Positions 49,324 through 59,092 of a stretch of DNA of 64,000 nucleotides are shown piece after piece. The position numbers and the translations under genes were made by a program. This DNA is from Synechococcus sp. CBW1107 (GTDB taxonomy: Bacteria > Cyanobacteriota > Cyanobacteriia > PCC-6307 > Cyanobiaceae): positions 1,054,001 to 1,118,000 of the forward strand of contig NZ_CP064908.1 of NCBI RefSeq assembly GCF_015841355.1. Direction: 5' to 3'. The notes beneath the pieces are model-generated. The model saw only the letters and a list, made by a program, of their open reading frames with translations. It made no database searches and was not told the origin of the DNA. The stretch's first letter is position 1. The number at the start of each line of letters is the position of its first letter.

Positions 49324-50599
49324 GCGGATCCAGCAACGCACCGAGGGCACTGATGAGCTGATGGGCCACGCTGAACTTGCCCGTGGACTCGATGCGCCTC
49401 TCCCTCGAACCCGGACCGAGAATCCAGCCTTCATTGCTGCTCACCCCGAAACCGGCCTGCGGTCGGTCGATCGGGTTGGCGAAGAGCAGATCGCAGCCTT
49501 TGCGCAGCAGCTTGGCGCGGGCCTGGGGAAGCACATCCCCCGAATGGGCCGCGAACCCCAGGATCCGCTGACCTGATGCGCGACGGGCCACCAGCTCGGC
49601 CAGCAGGTCAGGTATCTCGCACCAGCCACCACTGAGGGTGGCGAGCAGATCCTGCTTGCTGAGCTTCCGGACTTCAGGCGCGGCGCGGCCGTGATCCGCC
49701 ACGGCAGCGGCCATGGCCACCGCATCGGCCGCCGGTTGCAGGCGCTTCAGGGTCTCGCCCATCGCCGCCCCGCTCTCGGCGGGATAGGCATGCAGGCCTT
49801 CGAGCAGGAGCGGATCAAGGTTGAGGGGGCCGTGCACCAGATCGACCTCAGCCCCCCGGAACCGGGCGGCCTGGGCCAGCATCACCCCCATCCGGCCACT
49901 GCTGGGATTGGTGAGGCAACGGGCGGGATCGAGCCATTCGCGCGTGGGCCCGGCGCTCACCAGCAGCCGCCTCCCCTGCCAGTCACGCCTCCAGCCATGC
50001 AGACGCAGGGTTTCAAGCCCCAGCAGCAGCTGCTGAGGCTCCGCCATCCGGCCGGACCCCTGCCGGTCGCAGGCGAGCAGTCCGGAGGCGGGCCCCAGAG
50101 TCAGCACCCGCTCGAAGCCCTGAAGCTCCTCCCAGTTGCGCCGCACCCCAGGGGAGCCCCACATCGCGGTATTCATGGCGGCCGCAGCCAGCACCGGGGC
50201 CTCCGTCGCCAACAGGGTGCTGGAGAGCAGTGTGTCCCCTGAGCCCTGCACCCAGCGGGCCAGGCTGGTGGCGCTCAGCGGTGCCACCAGCACCAGCTCG
50301 GCCCACTCGGCCAGCTCCACATGCAGGGGCCGGGGCGCCCGGTGGCTCCACTGATCCTCCTCGAGATGACAGGGGGAGCGGCTGAGGCTGGCCAGGGCCA
50401 CCGGGCTCACCAGCCTGGCGGCGCTGGGGGTGAGCACGCAGCGGACCAGGGCACCGCGCTGGGCCAGGGCACTGACCAGGGCGGGCAGCTTGACCGCGGC
50501 GATGCTGCCGCTGATGGCCACCAGGATCCGGCAACCCAGCAGGGGGTCGTGGTCAGCCCCGCCTGGAGTCGGGGGCGAGCCCGCGGGCTCACTCCTCAT
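49256..50599 (-). CDS. coaBC: Bifunctional phosphopantothenoylcysteine decarboxylase/synthetase
   Basis: CTP-dependent ligase plus FMN-dependent decarboxylase of coenzyme A synthesis (also called dfp). It has 447 residues. The CoaC half starts LGCRILVAISGSIAAVKLPALVSAL, with a His-containing active-site region and PAMNTAMW (PXMNxxMW motif). The CoaB half has LLVSAGPTREWLDPARCLTNPSSGRMGVMLA (PTREPIDPVR-like and SSGxMG), AMAAAVADH and the KxKK-like region. Start ATG at 50599, overlapping the DUF2555 gene by 11 bases; they are probably cotranscribed. Confidence 0.93.
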   Translation of the reverse strand: MRSEPAGSPPTPGGADHDPLLGCRILVAISGSIAAVKLPALVSALAQRGALVRCVLTPSAARLVSPVALASLSRSPCHLEEDQWSHRAPRPLHVELAEWAELVLVAPLSATSLARWVQGSGDTLLSSTLLATEAPVLAAAAMNTAMWGSPGVRRNWEELQGFERVLTLGPASGLLACDRQGSGRMAEPQQLLLGLETLRLHGWRRDWQGRRLLVSAGPTREWLDPARCLTNPSSGRMGVMLAQAARFRGAEVDLVHGPLNLDPLLLEGLHAYPAESGAAMGETLKRLQPAADAVAMAAAVADHGRAAPEVRKLSKQDLLATLSGGWCEIPDLLAELVARRASGQRILGFAAHSGDVLPQARAKLLRKGCDLLFANPIDRPQAGFGVSSNEGWILGPGSRERRIESTGKFSVAHQLISALGALLDPLTPPAEAPAEGLAAGRRAAADP

Positions 50600-50801
50600 C
50601 GAAGGGTTCCTGATCCACCAGATGCACGTAGGGACGGGCCAGCTCCGGACGGTGGATCGCCAGGGCCCTGATCAGGTGCCAGTCCTGCAGTGCGGCGAAA
50701 GGGGTGGGATAGTCATCGTCATCCAGACGCTGGGCCAGCTCGGCGATGGACGCTTCATCGAAGGCGGCCAGTCGCTCAGGAGTGATCGGGGTTGCGGACA
50801 C
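50589..50801 (-). CDS. DUF2555-type small cyanobacterial protein
   Basis: About 70 residues from the GTG at 50801 (another GTG at 50822). The sequence FDEASIAELAQRLDDDDYPTPFAALQDWHLIRALAIHRPELARPYVHLVDQEPFDEE agrees with the small cyanobacteria-specific DUF2555 family as I recall it. The function is unknown. It is coupled to coaBC (11-base overlap). The gene lies just before the divergent tRNA-Ala. Confidence 0.75.
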   Translation of the reverse strand: MSATPITPERLAAFDEASIAELAQRLDDDDYPTPFAALQDWHLIRALAIHRPELARPYVHLVDQEPFDEE

Positions 50802-50929
50802 GTGGCCAGTGGAGCGAAGCACCTCTCAATTCCAGCGCATCAGCCTCACCCCTGGGCCGGGGCCTTCAGGCCAAAGCGATGAGGGGGCGAATCGGCGGTG
50901 ATAAATTCCCTTGACGGGATACCCCTCAA

Positions 50930-51002
50930 GGGGAATTAGCTCAGCTGGTAGAGCGCTGCGATCGCACCGCAGAGGTCAGGGGTTCGAGTCCCCTATTCTC
51001 CA
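50930..51002 (+). tRNA. tRNA-Ala (anticodon CGC)
   Basis: A complete 73-base cloverleaf. The acceptor stem is GGGGAAT with ATTCTCC and discriminator A. The D arm is GCTC..GAGC, the anticodon stem CTGCG/CGCAG encloses loop ATCGCAC, giving anticodon CGC (Ala, codon GCG), and the T arm is AGGGG-TTCGAGT-CCCCT. The CCA end is not encoded. The octamer GCGATCGC (HIP1-type) lies within the anticodon arm at 50958-50965. Confidence 0.97.
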
Positions 51003-51190
51003 TCAATTCTCTGCTTTCTAATCAGCAAGTCGTCCCTGGGGGAGCTGCCGGAGCGGTCGTCAATCCGAGATCGGCCGTTCGACTCAACACGTCGTGTGGA
51101 TTCACTCCGCACGATCTGATCATCGCTCCCTCAGCAGAGATCCGCAGCTCAGGAGTCTGGAGCGTAGTCTCCGTTCTGCACAGGCCCTGG

Positions 51191-51361
51191 ATGCGAACTA
51201 TGGAGTGGACCCCGGAGGCTGAAGCCAGGCTGAAGGAAGTTCCCTTCTTCGTGCGCCCCGCCGTGCGGCGCCGGATCGAAAGCCTGGCCGTCGAGGCCTC
51301 CCTCACCTGTGTCGACCTCGAGTTCTACGGCGCCGCCAAGGCCCGCTTCGGCCAAAAATGA
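51191..51361 (+). CDS. Stand-alone PCP_red-type domain protein
   Basis: 56 residues (53 if started at the ATG at 51200): MEWTPEAEARLKEVPFFVRPAVRRRIESLA then VEASLTCVDLEFYGAAKARFGQK. This is the small C-terminal domain found at the end of light-independent protochlorophyllide reductase subunit B (PF08369), here as an independent protein. Short free-standing copies are common in cyanobacteria, with no assigned function. The pattern W-(S/T)-x-E-A-x-x-x-L...VP-FxRxx-R is clear. Between the tRNA-Ala and this gene there is no other feature. Confidence 0.75.
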   Translation: MRTMEWTPEAEARLKEVPFFVRPAVRRRIESLAVEASLTCVDLEFYGAAKARFGQK

Positions 51362-51492
51362 ACGTCTGCTGAGCGCTGGAACGCGAAGGTCCTGATCAAC
51401 TCCAGCCCAGCCAGGGAGGGGCCCTTCGCCGGGATCAAGCCCCTTTGACCGGCCATAAGGTAAAAGGGAGGGCATTACAGGATGCCCCATCC

Positions 51493-51693
51493 ATGTCGCA
51501 ATCCAAGCGCGAGCAGGTGGTGAGTCACCTGCGCTACATCCGCCAGGAACTCCGGGAGATGCACCAGGGGGTGATGGAAGATGGCCTGCTGCCGGAGGCG
51601 GGTGAGGTGCGCGGGGTGATGGCACAGATGGAGGCGCTGCTCGAGCTGCTGGAAGGCAAGGGGTCACGCAAGAACAAGGACAGCGAAAGCTGA
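51493..51693 (+). CDS. Conserved small hypothetical protein
   Basis: 66 residues from ATG 51493: MSQSKREQVVSHLRYIRQELREMHQG, then VMEDGLLPEAGEVRGVMAQMEALLELLEGKGSRKNKDSES. It is predicted helical, with a hairpin of two helices and a charged tail; there is no known motif. A clear gene judging by its regular composition and position 132 bases after the PCP_red gene. Function unknown. Confidence 0.65.
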   Translation: MSQSKREQVVSHLRYIRQELREMHQGVMEDGLLPEAGEVRGVMAQMEALLELLEGKGSRKNKDSES

Positions 51694-51748
51694 GCTCCGG
51701 CTCAGGCCTGGCGGGTCAGCCTGAAAGGGTGTAGACCAGCGCAGGCAG

Positions 51749-52117
51749 GTGGCCGTTCTTCCCTCCCGTGGCCCTCCGGTGATCCGTCCCCAGCAGACCC
51801 GGTTGCATCGTCAGGTGGCTCAGCTGGGGGAGCGCCTGAGCCACTGGGCTGAGAATCCCTGGCGACGGCTCTCACTGGTGCTGATCACCGGATTCGGGAC
51901 CTTCTTCTTCGGCGGCGCGGTGGGGATGCTCACCGGAGCCCTCTCCTACCTCGATCCCCTCGCGGCCCTGGTCTGCATGGTGCCGATCGAGCTCTCGATC
52001 CGCTGCCGCCGCTGGCTGATGCAGCGCCCCCAGGATCGCCTCAGTCTGCAACTGATGGACGCGGGACGCATCGGCCTTCTCTACGGACTGCTGCAGGAGG
52101 GCTTCAAGCTTCTCTGA
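51749..52117 (+). CDS. Ycf20/DUF565 family membrane protein
   Basis: About 112-122 residues (GTG at 51749; in-frame GTG at 51779 is an alternative). The segment [60 protein letters not shown] has the NPWRR-SL motif and two hydrophobic helices that define Ycf20/DUF565, also encoded in red-algal plastids. In algae a Ycf20-like protein has been linked to non-photochemical quenching. It overlaps the convergent pyrB by 14 bases. Confidence 0.85.
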   Translation: MAVLPSRGPPVIRPQQTRLHRQVAQLGERLSHWAENPWRRLSLVLITGFGTFFFGGAVGMLTGALSYLDPLAALVCMVPIELSIRCRRWLMQRPQDRLSLQLMDAGRIGLLYGLLQEGFKLL

Positions 52118-53147
52118 GCTCGTCGCCGCGGGCGGCCAGCAGGTAGAGCAGGGCCATGCGCATCGGGATGCCGTTTCGCACCTGCTCCGCCACCAGGCAG
52201 CGCTGGGTGTCATCCAGCAGGTCGCCGCTCATCTCCACACCACGGTTCACCGGACCTGGATGCAACACCGGAACTGAAGGGCCGCAGAGCTGCAGGCGGG
52301 CCTGGCTGAGGCCGAAGCGGCGGTGGTAACTCTCCAGGCTGGTGAGCAGGTGCTGGTGCATCCGCTCCCGCTGCAGCCTCAGGGTCATCACGGCATCGGC
52401 GCCTGGCAGGGCCCGCTCCAGCTGGCGCTCGATCCTGATCGAGCCGCGTCTTGCCACAGGATCCACGGTCTGGCCGGGGGGCGGTGCCGCAACGAACTCG
52501 GCGAAGGCATCGGGCAGCAGCGTGGCGGGGGCGCAGAGCACCACGTGGGCGCCACAGGCGGTGAGCGCCCAGAGATTGGAGCGCGCCACCCGCGAATGGA
52601 GCACATCGCCCACGATCACGATCGTTCGGCCGTTGAGCGCCGCCGGTGTCGGTTGCTCCGGGGCGAAATGACGGGCGAGGGTGAACAGATCGAGCAGCCC
52701 CTGGCTCGGGTGACTGTGCAGTCCATCACCCCCGTTCAGCACCGCCACCGGCCGGCCGGCGCCCCTTCGTTCCCGGTCGAGATCGCGGGCGAGCGCCGCC
52801 GGGACTCCGGCGCAGCGGTGGCGCACCACCAGCACATCGGCGCCCATGGCCACGTAGGTGAGGGCTGTGTCGAGCAGGCTCTCGCCCTTGCTCAGGGAGC
52901 TGGAGGAGGGGGAAAAGCTCTGGACATCGGCCGAGAGGCGGCGGGCCGCCAGCTCGAAACTGCTGCGGGTGCGGGTGCTGGGCTCGAAGAACAGGCTGGT
53001 GACCTGCCGGCCCTGCAGGGCGGGCAGCTTGCGGGAGCCGCTGACGGGCATCACGCGGAAGCGCTGGGCCAGCTCCAGCACGGTGGCGAAATCCTCGAGG
53101 CTGAAGGCCGCCAGATCAATCAGGTGCCGGTGGGACCAGCCGCTCAC
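52104..53147 (-). CDS. pyrB: Aspartate carbamoyltransferase catalytic chain
   Basis: Catalyses carbamoyl phosphate plus aspartate to carbamoyl-aspartate in pyrimidine synthesis. It has 347 residues with [19 protein letters not shown] (the STRTR carbamoyl-phosphate loop), [32 protein letters not shown], and [14 protein letters not shown] start at the GTG at 53147 ([16 protein letters not shown]), which overlaps the mpg stop by 4 bases, so the two are translationally coupled. No pyrI regulatory chain lies nearby, as usual for this class. Confidence 0.95.
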   Translation of the reverse strand: MSGWSHRHLIDLAAFSLEDFATVLELAQRFRVMPVSGSRKLPALQGRQVTSLFFEPSTRTRSSFELAARRLSADVQSFSPSSSSLSKGESLLDTALTYVAMGADVLVVRHRCAGVPAALARDLDRERRGAGRPVAVLNGGDGLHSHPSQGLLDLFTLARHFAPEQPTPAALNGRTIVIVGDVLHSRVARSNLWALTACGAHVVLCAPATLLPDAFAEFVAAPPPGQTVDPVARRGSIRIERQLERALPGADAVMTLRLQRERMHQHLLTSLESYHRRFGLSQARLQLCGPSVPVLHPGPVNRGVEMSGDLLDDTQRCLVAEQVRNGIPMRMALLYLLAARGDELREA

Positions 53148-53938
53148 GGCACCATCCCCTCGGCCGCGGGCAGCACGGCCGCGGGCTCCAGGGCCAGGGA
53201 TCGCACCGGGGTGCGGTCTCCCCGCGCCCGGCGACTGACGCTGCGGCTGGCCTTCAGATACCAGCGCCAGGGCAGCTCCACCCCCCGGGTGATGCCGATG
53301 CGGGTGGTGGTGCACAGCGGGTCATGGCCCTGCAGCTCCTGCTCCAGCCACCAGGCCCGCAGGGCCTGGGACCGCGGCGCCAGCCACACCCCGCCGGCGG
53401 AATCCACCGGCTGGCCGTCGTGGCGGCGGTCCAGGCCGAAGCGGCGGGCCAGCAGGGCCGGGCCAGCGGCGATGCGTTCGGGCTCACCCGCCAGGGCCAC
53501 GGCCCTCAGCAGGACACCGTTGGCCCAGCCTTCACGCTCGGTGACCACATTCACGCAGTGATGGATGCCATGACTGACGTAAACGTAGAAGCGCCCAGGC
53601 GGGCCGAACAGCGTGTCGTTGGAGGGTGTGCGGCGCCGGTGGCCATGGCAGGCGGGCTCGCTCTGGCAGTAGGCCTCGGTTTCCACCACCAGTCCCCGGA
53701 GGCAGCGCCCATCCTCGAAGCGGCGCAGCAACTGGCAGCCCACCAGATCCGGGCCCACCTGATGGGCCGCGCGTGCGAAGAAGCCGGGCGTCAGGAGATC
53801 GACACCGCCGGTCCCGGCGGCGGCTCCGGCGGCGGAACCCGCCAGACTGGGATGAGCCGCCTCGTGATGGGGTTGGTCCCTGGCTGTTATCCGCGTCTGT
53901 TTCGTGTCCAACGCTCTCTCCAGCTTCAATCTCGGCAC
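53144..53938 (-). CDS. DNA-3-methyladenine glycosylase (AAG/MPG type)
   Basis: Removes alkylated purines from DNA. It has about 264 residues with [23 protein letters not shown], the catalytic Glu in [42 protein letters not shown] and GVLLRAVA. The MPG/AAG core begins near residue 45; the N-terminal 44 residues are a poorly conserved extension, and if the start at 53938 is right they overlap the divergent small gene at 53904 by 35 bases. Coupled to pyrB downstream. Confidence 0.88.
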   Translation of the reverse strand: MPRLKLERALDTKQTRITARDQPHHEAAHPSLAGSAAGAAAGTGGVDLLTPGFFARAAHQVGPDLVGCQLLRRFEDGRCLRGLVVETEAYCQSEPACHGHRRRTPSNDTLFGPPGRFYVYVSHGIHHCVNVVTEREGWANGVLLRAVALAGEPERIAAGPALLARRFGLDRRHDGQPVDSAGGVWLAPRSQALRAWWLEQELQGHDPLCTTTRIGITRGVELPWRWYLKASRSVSRRARGDRTPVRSLALEPAAVLPAAEGMVP

Positions 53939-54047
53939 CGTGCTGCTGGCCGGCAGCGGTCTGTTCTGCCTGGCGACCCTCTACTTCGGCACCCGGGGCG
54001 GTTACTACGACACCGACGACTACGACGGCAACGGCACCGCCCACTGA
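53904..54047 (+). CDS. Single-helix small membrane protein, NdhP-like (tentative)
   Basis: 47 residues from the GTG at 53904: [20 protein letters not shown], then [27 protein letters not shown]. One membrane helix (residues about 10-27) is followed by a short acidic Tyr/Asp tail, [18 protein letters not shown]. The helix plus GGxYDTDxYDGNG tail resembles, from memory, the small thylakoid NDH-1 subunit NdhP; I am not sure of this. It is too short for a routine gene call and overlaps the divergent mpg N-terminus by 35 bases, but its composition is very unlike a shadow frame. Confidence 0.6.
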   Translation: MSNALSSFNLGTVLLAGSGLFCLATLYFGTRGGYYDTDDYDGNGTAH

Positions 54048-54074
54048 ACTCCAGACGCTGGAAGTCCGCCGGTC

Positions 54075-54428
54075 TCAGCCCTGGCGGCGCAGCTGCTCGG
54101 ATTCGGGGCAGTCTTCGGCGGTGCCGAGATCCTCGGCCCTGGCCGTGCGGCTGAAGAAGGCCAGGCGGGTGCTGACCGCTCCGATCGAATCGAGGCGAAT
54201 GCTCTCCTCCCAGGTGTGCAGTTCGTCATCGTCCTCCTCGTCGTAGCGAAGAGTGACCAGATCACCGGCGATCTCCACCACCAGAGCCTGCTCGATCCAG
54301 CGCTGCTGATCGCGCAGGAAGACCCAGACCGGTCGCTTCTCGCTGCAGAACTGATCCAGCTTGCGGTGCAGCATCCTGAGTTCCGGCTCCAGCGGGCCGC
54401 GTGCGGATCGGGGCCCGGATGCCATCAA
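54075..54428 (-). CDS. Conserved cyanobacterial hypothetical protein
   Basis: 117 residues: LEPELRMLHRKLDQFCSEKRPVWVFLRDQQRWIEQALVVEIAGDLVTLRYDEEDDDELHTWEESIRLDSIGAVSTRLAFFS. A compact beta-rich core (PVWVFLRDQQRW, LVTLRYDEEDDDELHTWEE) looks like a small SH3/Sm-like barrel. I recognise the sequence style as a cyanobacteria-conserved family (possibly DUF6679), without known function. Divergent from the creatininase gene, with overlapping 5' ends depending on the start. Confidence 0.68.
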   Translation of the reverse strand: MMASGPRSARGPLEPELRMLHRKLDQFCSEKRPVWVFLRDQQRWIEQALVVEIAGDLVTLRYDEEDDDELHTWEESIRLDSIGAVSTRLAFFSRTARAEDLGTAEDCPESEQLRRQG

Positions 54429-54484
54429 TCCTAGGGATACTTCAGAGGTTCCCTCGTTTCGGCCCCGTCGCCGAGCTGTCCCCG

Positions 54485-55303
54485 GTGACGATCTCCTCCC
54501 CCCAGACCGTCGGGACAGCCGGGAGCCCTCTCCGGGGCCCAGCTGCCAGCGTCGAGGCGATCCGGCTGCAGCTGCGCAGCTGGCCCGAGGTGGAGGACTA
54601 CCTCCGAGGCTGCAAGGGGGTGATCGTTCCCCTCGGTTCCACGGAGCAGCATGGCCCCACCGGGGCCATCGGCACCGATGCCCTCACCGCCGAAGCGGTG
54701 GCCCTGGAGGTGGGTCGCCGCACCGGCGTGCTGGTCACGCCCGTCCAGGCTTTCGGCATGGCCGAACATCACCTGGGCTTCGCGGGGACGATCAGTCTCC
54801 AGCCCTCAACGCTCCTGGCCGTGATCCATGACGTGGTGCTCTCCCTGGCCCGCCATGGCTTCGAGCGGATCTTCGTGATCAACGGCCATGGCGGCAACAT
54901 CGCCACCACAAGGGCCGCCTTTGCCGAGGCCTACGCCACGGCCGCCAGCCGAGGGCTGGCAGGGGCTCCCAATCTGCGCTGCCAACTGGCCAACTGGTTC
55001 ATGGCCGGGCCGGTGATGCGGGAGGCGCGCGAGCGCTATGGCCAGCGGGAGGGGCACCATGCCACTCCCAGCGAAATCGCTCTGACCCTGCACCTGGAGC
55101 CGAGCCTGGTGGCCAAGCAACGGCCCCTTCCGGAGCCGGCGCCAGCCGGACCGATCCACGGTCCCGAGGATTTCCGCCGTCGCCACCCCGATGGACGCAT
55201 GGGGTCCGACCCCTTCCTCGCCAGCGCTGACGACGGCCGCCGATTCCTGGAGCTGGCCGCCGAGGCCCTCAGCCAGGATCTGGAGACCTTTCTGAGCGAG
55301 TGA
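54485..55303 (+). CDS. Creatininase family protein
   Basis: 272 residues from the GTG at 54485. The zinc amidohydrolase signatures are [31 protein letters not shown] (E-HG and D metal ligands), [38 protein letters not shown] (NGHGGN) and [17 protein letters not shown]. Related enzymes hydrolyse creatinine, FAPy or mycofactocin/riboflavin-related amides; the substrate here is unknown. An in-frame ATG at 54401 is possible, but would overlap the divergent gene. gatC follows 58 bases later. Confidence 0.85.
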   Translation: MTISSPQTVGTAGSPLRGPAASVEAIRLQLRSWPEVEDYLRGCKGVIVPLGSTEQHGPTGAIGTDALTAEAVALEVGRRTGVLVTPVQAFGMAEHHLGFAGTISLQPSTLLAVIHDVVLSLARHGFERIFVINGHGGNIATTRAAFAEAYATAASRGLAGAPNLRCQLANWFMAGPVMREARERYGQREGHHATPSEIALTLHLEPSLVAKQRPLPEPAPAGPIHGPEDFRRRHPDGRMGSDPFLASADDGRRFLELAAEALSQDLETFLSE

Positions 55304-55361
55304 GCCGGAAACGCCCGGGCAGCTACAGCTAGGTTCGGGCCAGACGAGCAGCAGGGCCACG

Positions 55362-55655
55362 ATGGGCAAGATTTCTTCCGACGACGTGCGCAAGGTGGCC
55401 AAACTGGCTCGCCTGGAGCTTCCCGAGGCCAAGATCGCCACCTACACCGGCCAGCTGGAGCGCATTCTCGAGTACGTGGCGCACCTGGAGCAGGTGGATA
55501 CGGAGGGGGTCCCTCCCACCACCAGGGCTGTCGAAGTGATCAATGTGACCCGCGAAGACGACGTCGTGCCGACACCCGTGCGAGAAGAATTGCTGGAACT
55601 GGCCCCCCAGCGCGAGGGCGACTTCTTCCGGGTTCCGCAGATCCTGGCCAGTTAG
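55362..55655 (+). CDS. gatC: Aspartyl/glutamyl-tRNA(Asn/Gln) amidotransferase subunit C
   Basis: 97 residues: [57 protein letters not shown] is the GatC fold-stabilising subunit, and the end has [30 protein letters not shown]. With GatA and GatB (not in this window) it converts misacylated Glu-tRNA(Gln) or Asp-tRNA(Asn). Its separation from gatA and gatB is usual in cyanobacteria. It converges on crtR with 23 bases between. Confidence 0.95.
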   Translation: MGKISSDDVRKVAKLARLELPEAKIATYTGQLERILEYVAHLEQVDTEGVPPTTRAVEVINVTREDDVVPTPVREELLELAPQREGDFFRVPQILAS

Positions 55656-55678
55656 CTAAAGCCCCTGGGCTGATGCCC

Positions 55679-56719
55679 TCAACCGGCGGAAGAGCGCGGC
55701 ACCGGTGAGACGGCCGTGCGGTGCAGGAGCGAGATCAGGTGACGACGGGAGCGGGCTGTAGGCATCAGCGCGGCGATCGGACGCAGCCGGCTGCGGCGCC
55801 GCTTATGGCTGCGAATGCCCAGGAAGATGTCGTAGAGGAAATTGATGCCGTCGTGGGGAGTTTCGAACAACCCGAGGCGCTGGGGTGATCCCTTGGCATC
55901 AAGCAGTGGCTTGGTCGCCCGGTAGGCCGGCTGATACTCGAACCAGGGAATCGACGGCCAGAGGTGATGGATCAGGTGATAGTTCTGACCCATGATCAAC
56001 CAATTCATCAGCCGGCTGGGGTACACCCTGGCGCTGTGCCAGCGGTTGCGCGACTTGAAGGGACGGTGGGGGAGGTAATCGAAGAAGAGGCCCAGGGTGA
56101 CGCCCACCATCAGAGCCGGGGCGAACCAGCAGTTGAAGATGAACGACTCAAAGCCGAATCTGAAGGCGGCCAGAACAATCGAAACGAAGATGGCACGAGC
56201 TAGGCCCCATTCCAGCAACTCCCACTTGCGCCAGAGTCGGTGACGGAAGAAAAAGACTTCGTGATAGAAGAAGCGCGGTGCGATGAGCCAGAGCGGTCCG
56301 AAGGTTGAGACGATATGGTCGGGATCACGCTTCGGATCATTGACATGGGCGTGATGCTGGAGGTGCACCCGGGTGAACACCGGAAAGCTGAACCCCAGCA
56401 GCAGGGCAGCCCCATGGCCCATCACCGCGTTCCAGAAGCGGCTGGGGTGAGCCGCGTTGTGGCAGGCGTCGTGAATCACCGTGCCCTCCAGGTGCAGGGC
56501 CAGGAATCCGAGGGGCAGCAGCAGCGGCAGCGGCCACTGGGGCACGAACCAGCCCCAGATCGTCAGGGCCGCCAGGCCGTAACCCCCGAGAAACAGTCCC
56601 ACGGTGGGGTTCCAGGCCGATGGCGGATCGAGGAAGTCCTTCGGCACCGAACGGAGCGTGGTGCCTGAGGACAACGCATCGAGGGCAGGTTCGTGCGACA
56701 GGGCCAACACTTGGGTCAT
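55679..56719 (-). CDS. crtR: Beta-carotene hydroxylase (CrtR type, fatty-acid desaturase fold)
   Basis: Membrane di-iron hydroxylase that turns beta-carotene into zeaxanthin. It has 346 residues with VPKDFLDPPSAWNPTVGLFLGGY near the start, several hydrophobic helices, and the three histidine boxes HDACHNAAH, HLQHHAHVND and, later, NYHLIHHLWPSIPW. This CrtR-type set differs from acyl-lipid desaturases. An Arg/Pro-rich tail follows (RSHKRRRSRLRP...), longer than in many relatives. Alone on its strand, between gatC and arsJ. Confidence 0.9.
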   Translation of the reverse strand: MTQVLALSHEPALDALSSGTTLRSVPKDFLDPPSAWNPTVGLFLGGYGLAALTIWGWFVPQWPLPLLLPLGFLALHLEGTVIHDACHNAAHPSRFWNAVMGHGAALLLGFSFPVFTRVHLQHHAHVNDPKRDPDHIVSTFGPLWLIAPRFFYHEVFFFRHRLWRKWELLEWGLARAIFVSIVLAAFRFGFESFIFNCWFAPALMVGVTLGLFFDYLPHRPFKSRNRWHSARVYPSRLMNWLIMGQNYHLIHHLWPSIPWFEYQPAYRATKPLLDAKGSPQRLGLFETPHDGINFLYDIFLGIRSHKRRRSRLRPIAALMPTARSRRHLISLLHRTAVSPVPRSSAG

Positions 56720-56779
56720 CGCCGCAGACCACGCCTCGACAAACGGGCTCCCACCTTACGGGCACCAGCCTGGCCGCTG

Positions 56780-58033
56780 CTAGGCCAGGGCCCGCCGTTC
56801 ATGGGCTGGGGCCGGCAGCCCCAGGCTGATCAGCCACGACAAGCCCACCAGCAGAGCCGAGCACCAGAGGCAGGCCTGCAGGCCGCCCACCAGGAACAGG
56901 GCACCGGAGAGCAACGTGCCCACCAGCCGGCCGGCCGCGTTGGCCATGTAATAGAAGCCGACGTTGAGGCTCACCGATTCGGCATCGGTGTAGGCCAGCA
57001 CCATGTAGCTGTGGATCGAGGAATTCATAGCGAACACGGCCCCGAAGGCCGCCAGGCCCACCACCACCGCCACCCCGGGATGGCCCACCTCGCGCCAGAG
57101 GCTGATGGCGATCAGGGCGGGGATGGCCGTCAGCACGGCGCTCCAGAACTGCACGGCAGACACCCCCGGGGGTGCACTCTGCCCCCAGCTGCGCCGCAGG
57201 GCCGGGGCTGAGGCCTGGATGATCCCGTAGCCGATCACCCACAGGCCCATGAAGCCGCCCACTTCCCAGTACTTCCAGCCGAGGGCCGCCTGCAGGAAAA
57301 CCGGCAGGGCCACCACGAACCAGACATCACGGGCGCCGAACAGGAAGAAGCGAGCCAGCGACAGCCCATTGATGCCCCTGGATTTCGAGAACAGGGCTCT
57401 GAACGCCGGCTTCTCCTTCATCCTGCCGATCTCGCCAGGCAGCACCAGGGTCATCAGGAAGGAGAGAAACAGCCCTGCGGCCATGGCCCCGACGGCGGCG
57501 CCGAAGCCGATGGTGGTGAGCAGCAATCCCCCCAGGAAGAAGCCCACCCCCTTGAGGGCGTTCTTCGAACCGGTGAGGATCGCCACCCACTGGAACAGCT
57601 GGTTCTCGCCGCGGCTGTGGTCGCCTGGGGTTTCCGGCACCACCGTCTTGATGGCGCTCTTGGCACTCATCTTGTTGAGATCCTTGGCGATGCCGCTGAT
57701 CGCCTGGGCCACCATCACGTAGGCCACACTCCACCAGCGCGGCCAGCTGTCAGCCACCGGGATCAGCATCAGCAGGGCAGCCACCTGCAGCAGCGTTCCC
57801 GCCCAGAGGGTGAGCCGCAGCCCGAAGCGGGCCCCCAGCCAGCCGCCGTAGAGGTTGGTGACGATGCCGAAGAACTCGTAGAACAGAAAGAGAAAGGCGA
57901 TCTCCAGAGTGGAGTAGCCGAGCTGGTGGAAGTGGAACACCACCAGCATGCGCAGAGCGCCATCGGTGAGGGTGAAGGCCCAGTAATTGGCCGTGACGAC
58001 CGCGTACTGCTGCAGTCCCGTGAGCTGTTTCAT
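56780..58033 (-). CDS. arsJ: 1-arseno-3-phosphoglycerate exporter ArsJ (MFS)
   Basis: Major facilitator protein of 417 residues, opening [65 protein letters not shown], the diagnostic ArsJ start. In the known pathway a GAPDH uses arsenate to form 1-arseno-3-phosphoglycerate and ArsJ pumps it out, where it falls apart. This pairing is repeated here: the GAPDH gene lies directly upstream with a 4-base overlap, and arsR and acr3 are divergent next to it. About 12 hydrophobic helices are visible. Function strongly supported by context. Confidence 0.92.
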   Translation of the reverse strand: MKQLTGLQQYAVVTANYWAFTLTDGALRMLVVFHFHQLGYSTLEIAFLFLFYEFFGIVTNLYGGWLGARFGLRLTLWAGTLLQVAALLMLIPVADSWPRWWSVAYVMVAQAISGIAKDLNKMSAKSAIKTVVPETPGDHSRGENQLFQWVAILTGSKNALKGVGFFLGGLLLTTIGFGAAVGAMAAGLFLSFLMTLVLPGEIGRMKEKPAFRALFSKSRGINGLSLARFFLFGARDVWFVVALPVFLQAALGWKYWEVGGFMGLWVIGYGIIQASAPALRRSWGQSAPPGVSAVQFWSAVLTAIPALIAISLWREVGHPGVAVVVGLAAFGAVFAMNSSIHSYMVLAYTDAESVSLNVGFYYMANAAGRLVGTLLSGALFLVGGLQACLWCSALLVGLSWLISLGLPAPAHERRALA

Positions 58034-59061
58034 CGGGCGAGAGCTTCAAGCTCAGCCACGTGGCAGGCCAGATCCGCCATCCGGCAGCTGTAGCCCCACT
58101 CGTTGTCGTACCAGGCGTAGGCCTTGAGCTGGGTGCCGTTCACCACCAGGGTGGAGAGGCCATCGACGATGGCGCTGCGCGGATCGTTGACGTAGTCGAC
58201 CGACACCAGAGGCCTGGTCTCGTAGCCGAGGATTCCCTGCAGATCGCCGCTGGCGGCCTCCTCGAAGGCCCGGTTCACCTCCTCCACCGTGACGCTGCGT
58301 CTGAGCTCGAACACGGCATCGGTGAGCGAGCCATGCAGCAGCGGCACCCGCACGGCGTGGCCGTTGAGTTTGCCCTGCAGGTCTGGGAAGATCATCCCGA
58401 TCGCCCGGGCCGAGCCGGTGGTAGTGGGGATCAGTGACTCCAGACAGGAACGGGCCCGGCGCAGGTCACTCCTGAAGCCGTCCACCACCACCTGGGTGTT
58501 GGTCACATCGTGCAGGGTGGTGATCGAACCGTGGCGGATGCCAAAGTTTTGGTGCACCACCTGCACCACCGGAGCCAGGCAGTTGGTGGTGCAGGAGGCG
58601 GCGGTGAGCAGCCGGTGACGGCCAGGGTCGTAGAGGTGGTGGTTGACGCCGAACACCACGTTCAACGCCTCCTCGCCGGCGATCACCCCCTTCACGGGGC
58701 AGGCCACGATCACCCGCTTCAGGCCTGGCAGGGTGAAGTAGGGCTCGAGGGTTGCGGGGGTCTTGAGACTGCCGCTGCATTCGAGCACCAGGTCCACACC
58801 GGCGGCGGCCCAGGGCACGGCGGTGGGATCGGTCTCCTGGCTGTAGCCCACGAGCTGATGGCCAACCAGGAAGCCTGCTCCGCCCGCTTCCACCACCTGG
58901 GGCCAGCGGCCATGCACCGAGTCGAACTCCAGCAGGTGCGCGGCGGCGGCGGCATCCCCGGCCGGGTCGTTGACGTGAACCAGGACGATGCCGGGCCGGC
59001 CCCAGAGGGCCCGGAACACGAGGCGGCCGATGCGGCCGAAGCCGTTGATGCCGATCTTCAT
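58030..59061 (-). CDS. ArsJ-associated glyceraldehyde-3-phosphate dehydrogenase
   Basis: 343 residues with the NAD-binding GxGRIGR motif ([19 protein letters not shown]), the catalytic site [11 protein letters not shown] with Cys157, and the C-terminal [14 protein letters not shown]. The ATG at 59061 gives the normal GAPDH start. In ars operons this enzyme makes 1-arseno-3-phosphoglycerate from glyceraldehyde-3-P and arsenate. The first gene of the minus-strand pair GAPDH-arsJ, divergent from arsR; a putative ArsR operator (59093-59108) lies 32 bases upstream. It is not the housekeeping GAPDH, judged by its linkage. Confidence 0.93.
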   Translation of the reverse strand: MKIGINGFGRIGRLVFRALWGRPGIVLVHVNDPAGDAAAAAHLLEFDSVHGRWPQVVEAGGAGFLVGHQLVGYSQETDPTAVPWAAAGVDLVLECSGSLKTPATLEPYFTLPGLKRVIVACPVKGVIAGEEALNVVFGVNHHLYDPGRHRLLTAASCTTNCLAPVVQVVHQNFGIRHGSITTLHDVTNTQVVVDGFRSDLRRARSCLESLIPTTTGSARAIGMIFPDLQGKLNGHAVRVPLLHGSLTDAVFELRRSVTVEEVNRAFEEAASGDLQGILGYETRPLVSVDYVNDPRSAIVDGLSTLVVNGTQLKAYAWYDNEWGYSCRMADLACHVAELEALAR

Positions 59062-59092
59062 CCGGAACCCACGCGGGACGCACCGACCATAG

